Under the pieces are notes generated by a model. The model saw only the letters and a list, made by a program, of their open reading frames with translations, was not told where the DNA came from and searched no databases. This document shows positions 47,517-58,582 of a stretch of 64,000 nucleotides of DNA, one piece after another. Source of the DNA: Thelonectria olida (taxonomy: Eukaryota > Ascomycota > Sordariomycetes > Hypocreales > Nectriaceae). Position numbers and translations under genes: made by a program. The stretch covers positions 2,108,001 to 2,172,000 of the forward strand of contig JAGPYM010000003.1 of the NCBI GenBank assembly GCA_020736575.1. Reading direction: 5' to 3'. Position 1 is the stretch's first letter, and every line of letters begins with the position of its first letter.

Positions 47517-50500
47517 TTGGGCCAAAGGGAAAAAATAATGGTGGTTTTCCGTTGCGTGGAGTAGGCGGTCGTCTTTGGAAGCCGAAGGAATCCCGTTGAA
47601 AAAAGATATGTACTTTGAATGGACGGTACAAGTACGGTTGGGTTATGCCGGATACTGACTGACTCAGTGCCCTAAAGGGCGTTAAAAACCCGATAATTTT
47701 TTTATCGGGGCTGCTGAGCAGTAGTGGCTCCCTGATGGAGGGAGGGAGACTCGCAAATCACTGAAGGGCGGGATTGTATTAGGGGGGTCGAAGGTGATGG
47801 AGGTTCGAGGTGGTGTACTTGGACGAGATGTGACCTGAGCGGCAGAGGGAAGGGGAAAAAAACCAAAAATGTTTAAAAAAGCGGGAAGACAGGGAGGAGG
47901 ACAGAGAGATGGCTAGGGAGAGAGGCAAGTTCGAGTGAAATGGCGGGCTAGGTTTTCTGCACGAACAGACACAACATCCAATAGTGTGTACGATGGATGA
48001 ACGAGAATACGAATGAGAGAGCAGGATCAGACAGACGGACAGGCAGGCATCGATATCTCATTAATAAAAATGAAATAAAAAAGAGGCTGGCTCTCTCACT
48101 CATCACGGGCTCCTCGATTTCCCCGTCCGTCTCTCCTCCTGAGTCTTGGACTTCAGTGGGCGTCAAGAGAAATTGTGACTTGCTGGGGTCGACGCCAGAA
48201 ATTGCGGGTTTGGGCTGACTGAGGGACGAAGTAGAGTGTACTTTATACCGTACAGGCGTAGCGCGTGGGGCTAAGTACAGTCTACTGCATTCCGTCTCCC
48301 AGCCGGCCGGGAGGCAAACCCCCACCACCCAAAATATGCCCGATTGCCAGGCAGGCACCTTGCCAATGAAGTAGGTAGGGGTGCGGTGTTTACTTGTGTC
48401 GGCGGGAAGAAGGAGGCTGTGGCCGAGGATGCCATGAATGCAAGAGTTTGTGCAATGTCGGCATGTCAACAACAAGTGCAAATACCAAACATTAGCTGGG
48501 CTGTTTGTGGCCAACTGATGGGGCTTGATGCGTGTATCAATTGGATAGGTACCTACGTTGGATACGGCGGCCAGTCGAGGAGGTTGGGTCGATGCTTTTG
48601 ACCACGGCCACCACCAAGTGAGACAGCTCTCCCGAGGAACAACATGGATGTGCCTGAGGATTATGCCCGCTGAAGATTGCTGCTGTTGGTCAGGAAGTGG
48701 TTGCTGACAGAGAGACACCCAACAGCATCAAGCACAATTCAACGTCAGCCTGTTGGTCAACGCTAACTTAGTGGAAGCCGACAGCTTTTTAGTGCCCGCT
48801 ACCGCTCGGGAACGGGAAAGGAAAATGTCAAGATTTGGAACCAAGGCCATCATCCTGACCTCCGGTTGCGCTTAGACAGGAGTCTCGAGGGAGAGGACGA
48901 GGGAGGTTGCCTCGGTGGACGTCATTCTAGAAGGTTCGGTGGGGCCCTTCCGCTCGGGTGTCCGTGCGCCGTGCTCAGTGACAGCCAGTCGGTCCATTTT
49001 GCCAATCGGCCAAACAGTCTCTCTCTTCTTCTCTGAAGAGGAGGAAGTCATGGACAACCCTGCAGGTGCCGTTGGACCATTGAGGCGCAAGGGACCCTCG
49101 GGGGCTTGCGCTTTTGTCCCCGCGGTCCCCTCCTCTGGATCCTCCGGAGTCTGGTACCTTTCCCCAGTCTCTGAGCACAACCGTCTCATCAGTCTCTGCA
49201 ACCTCTTCCATCCATCCCTGGCCATTGCTTCGTAATGAGGTTGATAGCTGTATGTAGATATAAAGGACGACCATGAAAATCCGCCAACACGGGCTCAATA
49301 TACACCTGGACCGATGCCAATTCCATGGATGCTGTCTAGGCAGTTAGATCTACGCACCTAACCTCACAAAGGCTTCCATAACTCGCTCCACGTGACACAT
49401 CCATGTGCCCATCCCGCACTTGATGTCCATCCTAGATCCCGCTTATTTGGCTCCCATCTTAAAAAAGCGATTTATTATTAGCAGCAACCTTTATCGTCAA
49501 AGGCCACGGAGGCACAGTAACTATGCCTTTTGGGTTGTAGGAAATCAGACCGTCTCACCACATGCCGGGTTCCTCAGCCTTAGACCAACTACCGAGTCGC
49601 CTTGCAACGAGACGCAGCCGAATCAATGCATAACTGCGCTTCCGATGACTTCACCTTACATATCATGTTACGATTCTAGTAGGCGAATCAGATAATAACG
49701 GTCGTTGCTGAACATAATGTATGTGGAATGCATAGTCGTCGTCACTAACCAATCTCGTGAATCCGCCTCAAGTCAACTGCCATGCCGATATGCAACAGCG
49801 CGGAGCCCCCGGGTTTATATGCGAATAGGAAACCAGTTCCTTCTCTTAACTTTCAGCATGACCCCTTCTCCCGATAATGCATGCAGGCACAGCCGATATG
49901 CACGCAGGACCCGGGACAAGTGGCCATAACAGGTCCCTAAACTGAAGGGTCTCTTGGCATCTATGTGTCTCGTGAGCAACCTAGTATCCCCATAACACAG
50001 CGAGCTAGCCATTTCTCTAATCAAGCTGGCAGATTATGCGGGAGGCGGTTCTGTATTGTCCAATGAGTGCGTAGTACTATGGTTGACATGCTAAATTGAG
50101 CGATTCGGCCATGGGATGAGGGAAAAGCACATGTTACAAATAGACTGTATCCTGCCCATTTCTTCCTCACGGTCTGTGTTGCTGCGAAGTAAGCCAGTGT
50201 AGCTTCTCTGTCAGCCTCCAGATCAAGTCGATGATTTAGTACTAAGTGGCTTCCCCAGCATATCGAGACCTTGTAACCCGGATGAAGAAACATCGCTCGC
50301 AATCGCACCTTGGAAATTGATAGTGAGCTTTTGGCTGCCAAGTTAGCGACTGGAAGCTGATACATGGCATTATTGGCTATTCTCTAGTTTGTCTATATTC
50401 GTATGTCCTTAGCATCATCTAGTCTCCGGTTGTGATTGGGATTAAGGCGTACGAATGATGAACTATCGTTGAAAAGGGACGTCGACAGCTCAATGTTTGC

Positions 50501-50884
50501 TAAATGGCCCCCCATGCACATGTACCTTGCTGTAAAGAGTCTAGGAACCAACTCATCAATACATTGGTAGCTTCAGGAGGGAAGAATGCCTACCAAGGAA
50601 ATCTGAACACATCACGCATCCAATGACAGAAAGAACCGAGGGTACCGGAAACCAGTTAACATGGTTGCGCCATTTACTTTCTGATTTCACAAGTGAATTG
50701 GAAGTACCCTGTTTCTGACCCAAGACCGTAACAAGCAATATCATCAAATCGCCTATTGTTCAACGATTACCTCTGTGCAAAACCTGCTGACCTGCTACCC
50801 GTTTCCTGAATCCAGTCACCCAGTACCAAATAAGACCATACCTAGTGATGAACATAACCCAAAAAATGCAACACGCCGCAGAAA
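47517..50884. other. gene-free region between dnaJ-TPR promoter and rlc1 3' end
   Basis: No supportable gene in about 3.4 kb. The left 200 bp is the dnaJ-TPR promoter, with two perfect hairpins and a TGACTCA box. The rest contains only short or low-quality open frames; the long minus-strand frame at 47948-48718 was rejected. Confidence 0.5.
47660..47709. promoter_or_regulatory. TGACTCA box plus two perfect hairpins upstream of dnaJ-TPR
   Basis: TGACTCA (47660-47666, a Gcn4/Cpc1 or AP-1-type site) is followed by GCCC-TAAA-GGGC (47669-47680) and CCCGATAA-TTTTT-TTATCGGG (47689-47709), 144-194 bp upstream of the dnaJ-TPR start. The role is inference. Confidence 0.4.
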
Positions 50885-52066
50885 CTACGCCTCCGAGTTC
50901 TCTCTCGAGTGGCCTTCAGAGCCGTTATTGGTGCCCATGATGGAACTGACAAACTCTTGGTACTTGAACACCTCACCCCGCTTGGCGCCGAGGTGGGCAT
51001 TCATATTCCTGTTAAAGGCCCTTCTACCAGTGAACCCGCTCATGATCTTGTCCACCTCCGCAGGCGTGAGTGCACGCTCGCCGTGCTCGGGTGCTGTCTC
51101 GAGTAAAGCATTTCGCAACTCGGCCAGATCGACCTGGCCACTGTCGTCGTCGTCGAAAGCTGAGAAGGCGGAGAGAAGCTCAGCGCTGTCCGAGAGTGCT
51201 GCCAATGCCTCGGCGAGGGAGTTGAGAAAAGCTGCGAGTGAGATGGTCTGCGGAGCTGACGGGGGAAAGAATCTTGACACGTCTGAGGGTCCCGACGGTA
51301 GACCTAACGAAACAGTCAGTACATATCTATCTCCTCGACACTCGGCTATCCTACCTAGTTGGCTCAGCATATCGGCGACATCCTCGCGATTTACGACACC
51401 ATCGCAATCTCGATCGAGAATCTGGAAGCCATCCCGCAGTGTCCTAACCTGCGCGGGCTGCAATTGAGATAGAGCATTGCCATGCCCAAGCGACTTGGAG
51501 CCTGGTGTTCGACTTGGAGTCGTGGGCTTGAGGGCGAACTTCGGGGGAGTGGCCATGTCTTCTTCGGCGGCCTTTGCCCTGGGCATCCAACTTGGCTGTG
51601 AATTGGTTTCTGCTGTAGGCTTGATGCTGAATTTTGGCGAAACAACCCTTTCTTCTTCGGTGGTCTTCGCTTTGGGCACCCAGCTTGGCTGTGAACTGGT
51701 CTGTATCGTGGACTTGGTCCCGAAGTTGGGGGAAACAGTCGTATCTTCTTCCGTGGCCTTTGCCTTGGGCGTCCAACTTGGCTGCGAGCTGGTCTGCGTC
51801 GTGGGTGTCGTCGGCCTCGCGAATCTGGATGATGTGCTGCCGAAAGGCCCAGGCTTGGTTGGCGATCCGTTGGGAGTGGTATTAACGTGTCGCAGCGGGG
51901 AGGGGGAAGCAGGAGACTCTGGTCTTCGGAAAGGAGAACTGCGTGTAGGAGACGATCCGTATCCCAGTGGAGAGGGCTTGTATGCGGCCGGTACAGACTG
52001 GAAACGACGGTGTTAGTAGGAATGCATCCGCTTTGCTGGGGCTTGGACGTCGGAGAAGGGTACCAT
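50885..52066 (-). CDS. rlc1: myosin regulatory light chain-like EF-hand protein with repeated N-terminal extension
   Basis: The proposed exons are 52064-52066 (ATG only), 51355-51997 and 50885-51303, giving 354 residues. The N-terminus MSVPAAYKPSPLGYGSSPTR continues SSPFRRPESPASPSPLR, a Ser/Pro/Arg start of the kind carrying the regulatory phosphosites of light chains. A three-fold 31-residue repeat (SQPSWxPKAKATEED) fills about residues 69-161. The light-chain core follows: EF-hand loop DRDCDGVVNRED (196-207), LGLPSGPSDVSRFFPP, a second loop DDDDSGQVDLAE (266-277), and the C-terminal KRGEVFKYQEFVSSIMG. It should bind the IQ motif of a type II myosin at the contractile ring. The microexon start is the least certain part; the 67-bp first intron has a weak GTACCC donor but a good CTAAC..CAG 3' end. 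Confidence 0.82.
51518..51796 (-). repeat. three 93-bp coding repeats in rlc1
   Basis: There are three tandem 31-codon units (residues 69-99, 100-130, 131-161), each containing SQPSW, PKAKA/PRAKA, TEED or TEEE and a final PxF. Substitutions between copies show an older duplication than in the wall protein. Confidence 0.85.
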
Positions 52067-53192
52067 TGTCTTGAACGTGGGTCCGATACTGGGAACTCAG
52101 AGGGGAGAAAATGAACAATGACGATATAAGGGGGCTGGGGGGAAAAAGGTAAAAAGATCTGATGAGAGTGGCTTGCAAAAAGGGTGCGTGAGGAGCAAAG
52201 ATGCACGGCAATGGGCGTTGGGTTGCGTCACTGTGAAGGGCGGGAGGCTGCAGATGCGAACGGCTTTAGGTGGTGCCAAAGTAAACAAATGGCAGGGCCG
52301 TGACACTGGTAGCTGGGGAGATCAGATTCTCAGCCACAGCCACAGACGCCACAAGGTGAGGGGCAAGGCTCAGCTCTCCAGCAGCTTGCCCACGCCAAGC
52401 CCGATCTGGAGGACGAATAGCTCGCATGGCGCTAGAGCCCTTGCCGGCAGGACCCCTCTTGCCCTCCCACTGGACCGCGACCAAGCGACCAGAACGTTGA
52501 CCGCTGCGACTCAGGCGTCCATTCGTGGTGGACTCCGCACCCTCTCAGTGGTTCCCCGACGCTTCTTGGTGCCTCTGGCGACTCTGGTCCCCTAAAACCT
52601 CCGTCTCGGTGAACCCCCCTCTAACTTGTTCGTCGAAGCCCCTCGTGAATCCTGACTGGTCCGTTCAGTGGCTCTTTGCGGCCCTGTCCTTGCCGTGGAA
52701 GGGGCTGGCTGGGGTGGAAGGAGCACCCAACCGCCCACGAGCCGACGCACCGAACCATTTTCAGGGGCTACTAATCGTCTTGGGGGATGAGGGGGGAAAC
52801 TTCATCACTGATCATGGCGGCTGGAAACACAACTCACCACCAATAATTCGCTTCAATTTGTATACGTCCAATCGCTAACAAGGGGTTCTTTTGGTTTTGT
52901 TTCCTGCAGAATATGTCTCGGTTTCAGCCGTCTCGCCTTTGAAATCGCATCGTCCTCACATTCGCCGGGCGCTGAGGTCCAACCCCTGGCGAACTTCAGT
53001 GACCGCTGATTTAGACGACCGGTTTTGGTTGCACATCCCTTCCTTCGATCGCCTCGACCTTCACTACACCGCAACGCAAAACCGCCCCGATTCGGAGCCT
53101 GCAAGGCTGCCGACTGTGCGCGCCGGGGCCTTCGTTTCTAGTTGTACGCCAGATTCAGGCCTTGACCAGGCTTGTCCATTGGCTCTCTCGTC
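52067..53192. other. divergent promoter region rlc1 / afi1
   Basis: No gene is seen; about 1.1 kb is shared by two genes transcribed away from each other. Confidence 0.5.
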
Positions 53193-55926
53193 ATGGCGTT
53201 TCAATCAACCCTCCCACACATCCCGTCGAGGACCTCCAGCTACAACAACACTCCTTCCTCCTCTACCGCCGCCGTTGTCCTCAGTCCTAATTCCAACTCC
53301 AATTCGACTTCAAACTCCATATCTAACGCCAACGGAACCAGCAGCGCCGTCGCCCATTCTGTCAATGGGTCGGTTAATCGGCGCACCTCGCTTTCTTCTT
53401 TCCCCTCGTCGCGATCGACCTCTCAGATGTCTCAGCCTTCACCACCCTCGAGGTCGCCTTTCCCTCCCGGTCTAAACCCTGACCGCATCTCCGACCCGAG
53501 CACCAAGTCTAAGACGCCCTCGAGCGGGGTCTCGTCGCAACATTCTTCCTTGTCTGCCCCGCGCAGAGTACACAGAGAAAATCGTCCCAGAAAGCTTCGA
53601 TCGCAGTATCCGCGAACTGCGACAGAGAACCATGTCGAGTATATACTTGTCGCGTCCTTCGATATTGATCGGGGCCCGGTTATGGAACACCAATATCCCG
53701 TCGCCATTACGGGAGACGAGAATATGTTGGCGGAGCTGATGTTGCCCGACCAAGCCCATGCCCGCAACCAGGATTGGACTATTTTCTTTCTTCACAAAGA
53801 TACGAGCCAAGAAGAAGAGGACCAAGAGCGCAAAGCAAAGGAAGAACGGAGACGTCGACGACGGAGGAGGCAAGAACGCGCCGCTGGTATAATCGACGAG
53901 GAAGGCGACGAGGAAGAGGAGGACCAAGAGGACGACGAAGAGTGGGATGACGATGATACCGAATCCGATGACAGCGAGCCCGAGGGCGGCGAGGGACCGC
54001 CCCTGATATATGTGCTGAATCTGGTTAACACGAAACATGACAAGACGGTAAAGCGAGGTGCTATTGTCAAAGCCATGGCTATCTGCACACGCCACCCGTT
54101 CTTGCATATATACAAGGTAAGAAGGCCTTCCCGCTCCGTTCCGTAGTCACACGCATGCTGATCCCCTTTGCCAGCCTTTGCTTTTATTAGCCCTAGAGGA
54201 GTATTTCAAGGCTCCAGTACCAGAAACTCTCCGCTCTCTTTACGAGGCCGTTAATGCCATGGATCTGTCTCTGTTGCCTCGACTCAGCATTCTCGAGAGA
54301 CATTTGCTCCAGGCAAGCGATAATAAGGACCTGTTTGTTGAGAAGTTTGAGCGAATGATCCAGCTGCGGATAGCCGAAGACCAAGCCGAGGAGGCGTCCG
54401 ATCCCTCTTTGGATGCGAGTCGCAGCCCCCCGAAACCGACGGGCATATCAAGAATGGGCACCAAGGCCCAGGTTGAAGGAAGTGGCCAGTCGACTTACTC
54501 GGTTCCTCGTGACACGCACGAATTCGAAAGCAAGGTCATGTACAAAGGCATCCCGATTCCGATCAAAGTTCCCGTGGCGATTATGCCCGAAAACGTGGGC
54601 GACTTTTCTCTTATCAAGCTCATTCAGAACTTCTCAGACCCTCACACCAAACAACCCCAGCCGTTTCCGTTGCACCCGCACCTTACCACCAACGGAGTCA
54701 ATACTCACCCGATCATCGTACTCGCCAATGCCTTGTTAACGCAAAAAAGAATCATGTTCTTAGGCTACAACCTGCCCTCGGGCGAAGTTGCCGAGGCAGT
54801 ACTGGCTGCTTGTGCACTGGCTTCAGGAGGCATCTTGCGAGGTTTCACGAGACATGCATTCCCGTACACCGACTTGACCAAGATTGATGATTTGCTCAAC
54901 GTGCCTGGATTTATTGCTGGTGTAACCAATCCCACGTTTGAGCTCCATCCCGAGTGGTGGGACATTCTCTGCGACCTCCCCAGCGGTCGAATCAAGATTA
55001 GTAGCAGAATTGAGCCTGCCCCCGTCACAGAGGGCTTGGTCTACTTTCAGCAACAAAACTCAGCCTACGCAAATGTTGCGAGTGGAACCGCGAATACTAC
55101 CCAGGACTTGACTGGCGATAACTCCTTTATGGCGGATGTTCTGCGGAGCATTGCAGCAAGACACGGCGAGCGCGTGATCCGGGCCAAGTGGAGGGACTGG
55201 GTCAGCAAGTTTACTCGCATTGCCGCCCAGTTTGAAGAGAGCGTGTATGGCGCGAGTGCTCTGTATATTGGAGGCGAAGACCAAGACTTGATGCCTCCTG
55301 GCGTCAGTGGACATGGCTATGTCTGGTCTGACGAGACGGCCAAGCATAAGGAGCTTGCTGGCAACGTAACGCGAATTGAAGGCTGGCGCAACACCCGGAG
55401 CTACTACAGCTTCATCCAGGTAGGCGTCATTTTGGATACGATGCAAGGACGGACTAACGAATACCAGGACCTCGCGCAAGTCTATACCGTCCGACCCTTG
55501 AAGGGTCTAGATTTAGAGCACTTACACGACCGCCTGCGAATGCAGCGTCTGTCCCCGGCACAGAGCAAGGACATTTATGAAACATTCTCCAAACACATCC
55601 ACTCGCCTGACGAGATCAACCTCCTCCTTAGCGTGGCACCCGAATCGCACGCTGGACTTTTCTACATAGCCTTGGGGCTGTTCCACAAAGATCGTGGGGT
55701 GCGAGGTCTGACTGCAGATCTTTTGGACCGCATTGCCCAGCACGAGGCTGGCCAGCACTGGTGGAAGAGCCTGAGTCGCTTCGAGAAGCTGGCGTATAAT
55801 CGTATTCGAAAGGAGGCCGATGCTGAGCGGGCCAGGCTTGAGGGCGATGTGATAAGTCCTAACACGGATCAGATTATCGAATTAGTTGAGCCAGGAGACT
55901 TCAGAACTAGGAGGGTAATGGAATAG
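53193..55926 (+). CDS. afi1: Afi1-like DENN-domain protein (Arf3-interacting, polarity)
   Basis: Three exons (53193-54116, 54175-55419, 55468-55926) give 875 residues. The N-terminal about 140 residues are Ser/Asn-rich and disordered. The Afi1 docking domain starts at [20 protein letters not shown] and runs to [13 protein letters not shown] strongly basic run ([12 protein letters not shown]) and a strongly acidic run ([16 protein letters not shown]) interrupt the longin-like part before [20 protein letters not shown]. The DENN/SPA core follows, with [20 protein letters not shown] and [20 protein letters not shown]. Yeast Afi1 localises to the cortex through Arf3 and affects polarity; the role here is inferred. 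The ATG at 53193 was chosen because upstream in-frame codons contain no other ATG. Intron 2 is only 48 bp and in frame. Confidence 0.92.
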
Positions 55927-56431
55927 AGAGACAACCTACGATGGGTGACATCTGTTCCTCGCCCTGGAACCCAGAGTCATTCATGTTGTCATGTTCGGCC
56001 CAGCGGGCTGTGCATTTCTACGACCTCCCCCCCCTAAATCATTACATTATCTGGGCAACGTTATCCGACTCATGAGGCAGGGACAATGAAGAAGGCAATG
56101 GGTCCTGGAGTACGATGATGATGCGATTTTAAAGCGAAATGAATTATATGTTTCTGACAATTTTGAGCCTGAATCTTCTTTTCATTACTGGCCTTTTTGT
56201 TTTCTACCTGGGTACCTATCGAGCTGGGCTCATCAGTACGATGTAGAAACGACTGTTCTATGTTCTTGCATGTCTCGGACAGTGAGTTTCCTAGCTTGTA
56301 GACATTCGGGCGGTGGGTTCGATTGTTTCATTGGAACCACGTATAATCCCTTACATATTGCACCAAGCAATATTCATACCCCGACCATGGAGTCAAGCTC
56401 TTTCGTTTCTTTACAAACGGGGGCTAGATAG
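55927..56431. other. convergent intergenic region
   Basis: No gene is seen between afi1 and the S-formylglutathione hydrolase gene. Confidence 0.6.
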
Positions 56432-57418
56432 TCAAAGCAGACCCAATGCCTTGGCGGCATGCTTGACGTGGTCGGCGCCAAAGCTGGAGATGAAGAAGTA
56501 AGAGTGGTCATAGCCCTGACATAGTTAGCATGGTCGCCTCATATATTCATCGCGTAAGTGATCGGCATACATCTCGGTAGTTGACCTTGAGATCCGTCAC
56601 ACCAGCCTCCTTGACGGCCTTTTCGAAGTTCTCGGGGAGCAGCTGGCCCTGTTTGTAGAAGTTGTCGCCAGTACCCTACTCAATGATCTTTTGGTTAATT
56701 CATTGCTTCCTGTTAACAGCCATGCCAGGCCGGGAATACTCACCACGTCAATAAGGGCGTTCAGAGGGCCCTTCCAGCTCTTCACAAGTTCCGAGGCATC
56801 GTGCTTCTTCCACTCCTCCTTGTTGTCGCCAAGATATCCCGAGAAGGCCTTCTCACCCCAGGGGCAGTTGACCGGGTTGGAGATGGGCGCAAAGGCGCTG
56901 ACGCTCTTGTACAGGCCGGGGTTCTTGAGGTACAGCGTCAAAGCTCCGTGGCCGCCCATGGAGTGGCCACTAATAGAGACACGCGACTGGTCGAGCTCCT
57001 TGAAGGCGCCGAAGACGAGGCCGGGCAGCTCCTTGGTCAGGTAGGACTCCATCTTATAGTTCTTGCTCCAGGGCTCAGCAGTGGCGTCGATGTAGAAGCT
57101 GGCGGCGCTGCCAAAGTCCCACGAGTCGTGCTCGCCGGGCAGGTCGAGGCCGCGGGGCGAGGTGTCGGGGTAGAGCAGGGCGAGGCCGAGCTCGGAGGCG
57201 TGGGCGTGGAGGAAGCCCTTTTCGGTGACGTTGTCGGGGGAGCAGGTCAGGCCGGAGAGGTAGATGAGGACGGGGGCGGGCTTGGACGCGGTGGCCGAGG
57301 GGGGCAGGTAGAGGGTGAGGTTCATGGGGGTGCCGGTGGTGGTGGATTGGTGGGTGAGCTTGATAAAGCGGCCGCCGAAGGCGTTGATGGTTGCGTTGGT
57401 GGTGAATACGGAAGCCAT
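56432..57418 (-). CDS. S-formylglutathione hydrolase (esterase D family)
   Basis: Three exons (56744-57418, 56571-56675, 56432-56515) give 287 residues, the normal length. The enzyme hydrolyses S-formylglutathione to formate and glutathione, the second step of glutathione-dependent formaldehyde detoxification, in the cytosol. The esterase D landmarks are present: PAPVLIYLSGLTCSPDNVTE, the DTSPRGLDLPGEHDSWDFGS loop, the nucleophile elbow GHSMGG with S153, GTGDNF with D229, and GYDHSYFFISSF with H264, completing the triad. The last two exons carry the Asp and His, so both splices are needed for a working enzyme. The start is the first ATG of the frame. The partner formaldehyde dehydrogenase is not in this window. 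Confidence 0.96.
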
Positions 57419-58078
57419 TTTGACGTCTTGTGTTGTTGTAGGTGGGTGGTGATGACGATGATGTCGATGTTAGAAAACGGATGGGATGGGATGTGTCAGT
57501 CAATTGACGCTAACCAGTTAAGGGAGCAAGCTTGACAGTGGTATTTTTCAGATGGAACAAGATAAATCAAGTAGCAGTATTCGAGTTTCAATGATTCTGT
57601 CTTCTTATAACGCTGATATCATAGTTATATACCTAGATAGCCGTACCTTTCAAGGTGGAGGCGGGGAAGCCATCGAGGAGGGGAAGCTTGACCAGGGTTC
57701 CCCACATTGCCGCGACACCGAAATATCTCCAATAATTCGTGGGTGAACTGCCGATGCCGCAAATATTCAGTCGGAAGCGCAACCGAAGAGTCAATTATAT
57801 ATCTTTGATATTTATGTGCCTTGCCTATCAATGCAAGATGCGCCCGTCCTATGTCTTCTTGCCCTTGCCGTTCCATTCCATATCAATCCTATGTCCGATG
57901 CCCAGCGAAGGTTACCCATTATGCTATGCCATGCCCTTCCTAAATAGGTGAAAACAGCCGTTTGCCGAGACTCCGCCGTGTTCATTAATAACAATCCATG
58001 ACATTTCATCATAAGAAAAAAAGTCGTCATTTTCCCAGTCTAGTCGTGATGTGTATTTTGGTTTGGTTTGTTTTGTTG

Positions 58079-58111
<33 letters not shown>

Positions 58112-58114
58112 CAC
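57419..58114. other. intergenic region
   Basis: No gene is seen. A poly-T run (58081-58111; A31 on the minus strand) abuts the end of the next gene. Confidence 0.55.
58081..58111 (-). repeat. A31 homopolymer (minus strand) just after a stop codon
   Basis: Thirty-one consecutive T on the plus strand, that is A31 on the coding strand, start three bases after the TGA of the small secreted protein gene. Confidence 0.9.
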
Positions 58115-58582
58115 TCATGCCGTCGAGTTGGTGTAGCCCTTCTTCAACGAGCAGTCAAAGCTCTTGAAGATGGTGTTCCACTGAATGGCCTTGAGGTCGT
58201 ACTTGTGCTCGTAGTTGAAGTCAACGGCGCCAAAGGTACATCCCGTAGGACTGCGGCAGATGTCGTCGCAACCTGAAGCGCGGGGGTAGCAGGCAAAGTG
58301 CTCGCCGTCGGGAGCAAAGGTGTTGATGTTCTTGTAGTAAGGCTCAGGGAGCTGGTGGCACTTCTTCATCTCGTACACTTCGTAGTGGCAAGTGCCGGTA
58401 GCGTTGACGCCAGTGCACATGAGGACCTGTAATGAGTGTGTTAGTATTTAGTTGGATTGAAAAAGGCGATATGGGTATATAAAAGGGTAGGAACATACAC
58501 CTCCAACTTCGCGCTTTCGGATAGGCGACGAAGTCACGGCCAAAGCGGAGACAAGGGTAGCGACGGCGACGGAAAACTTCAT
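58115..58582 (-). CDS. small secreted cysteine-rich protein
   Basis: Two exons (58499-58582, 58115-58426) give 131 residues. The signal peptide is MKFSVAVATLVSALAVTSS, followed by IRKR, a Kex2-type processing site, then EVGG. The mature part has eight cysteines at 32, 41, 51, 74, 81, 85, 91 and 120, compatible with four disulfides, and one Asn-X-Thr sequon (NAT at 36-38). Visible blocks are CTGVNATGTCHYEVYEMKKC, YKNINTFAPDGEHFACYP and CRSPTGCTFGAVDFNYEH. I do not recognise a named family; it could be an effector-like or wall-associated protein. No toxin motif is evident. Exon 1 encodes exactly the secretion and propeptide region and exon 2 the mature domain. Confidence 0.85.

Noticed and set aside
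47948..48718. 256-codon minus-strand open frame
   Set aside because: No domain, irregular composition, no conserved-looking block and no supporting splice structure.
51391..52206. Long minus-strand frame overlapping rlc1
   Set aside because: It is another frame of the rlc1 repeats; the EF-hand frame is the one that joins correctly.
56290..56340. tRNA-like B-box (GGTTCGATT)
   Set aside because: No matching A-box, anticodon arm or acceptor stem around it.
58081..58582. Retroposed gene copy (because of the A31 tail)
   Set aside because: The gene retains an intron with good splice sites, so it is not a processed copy.
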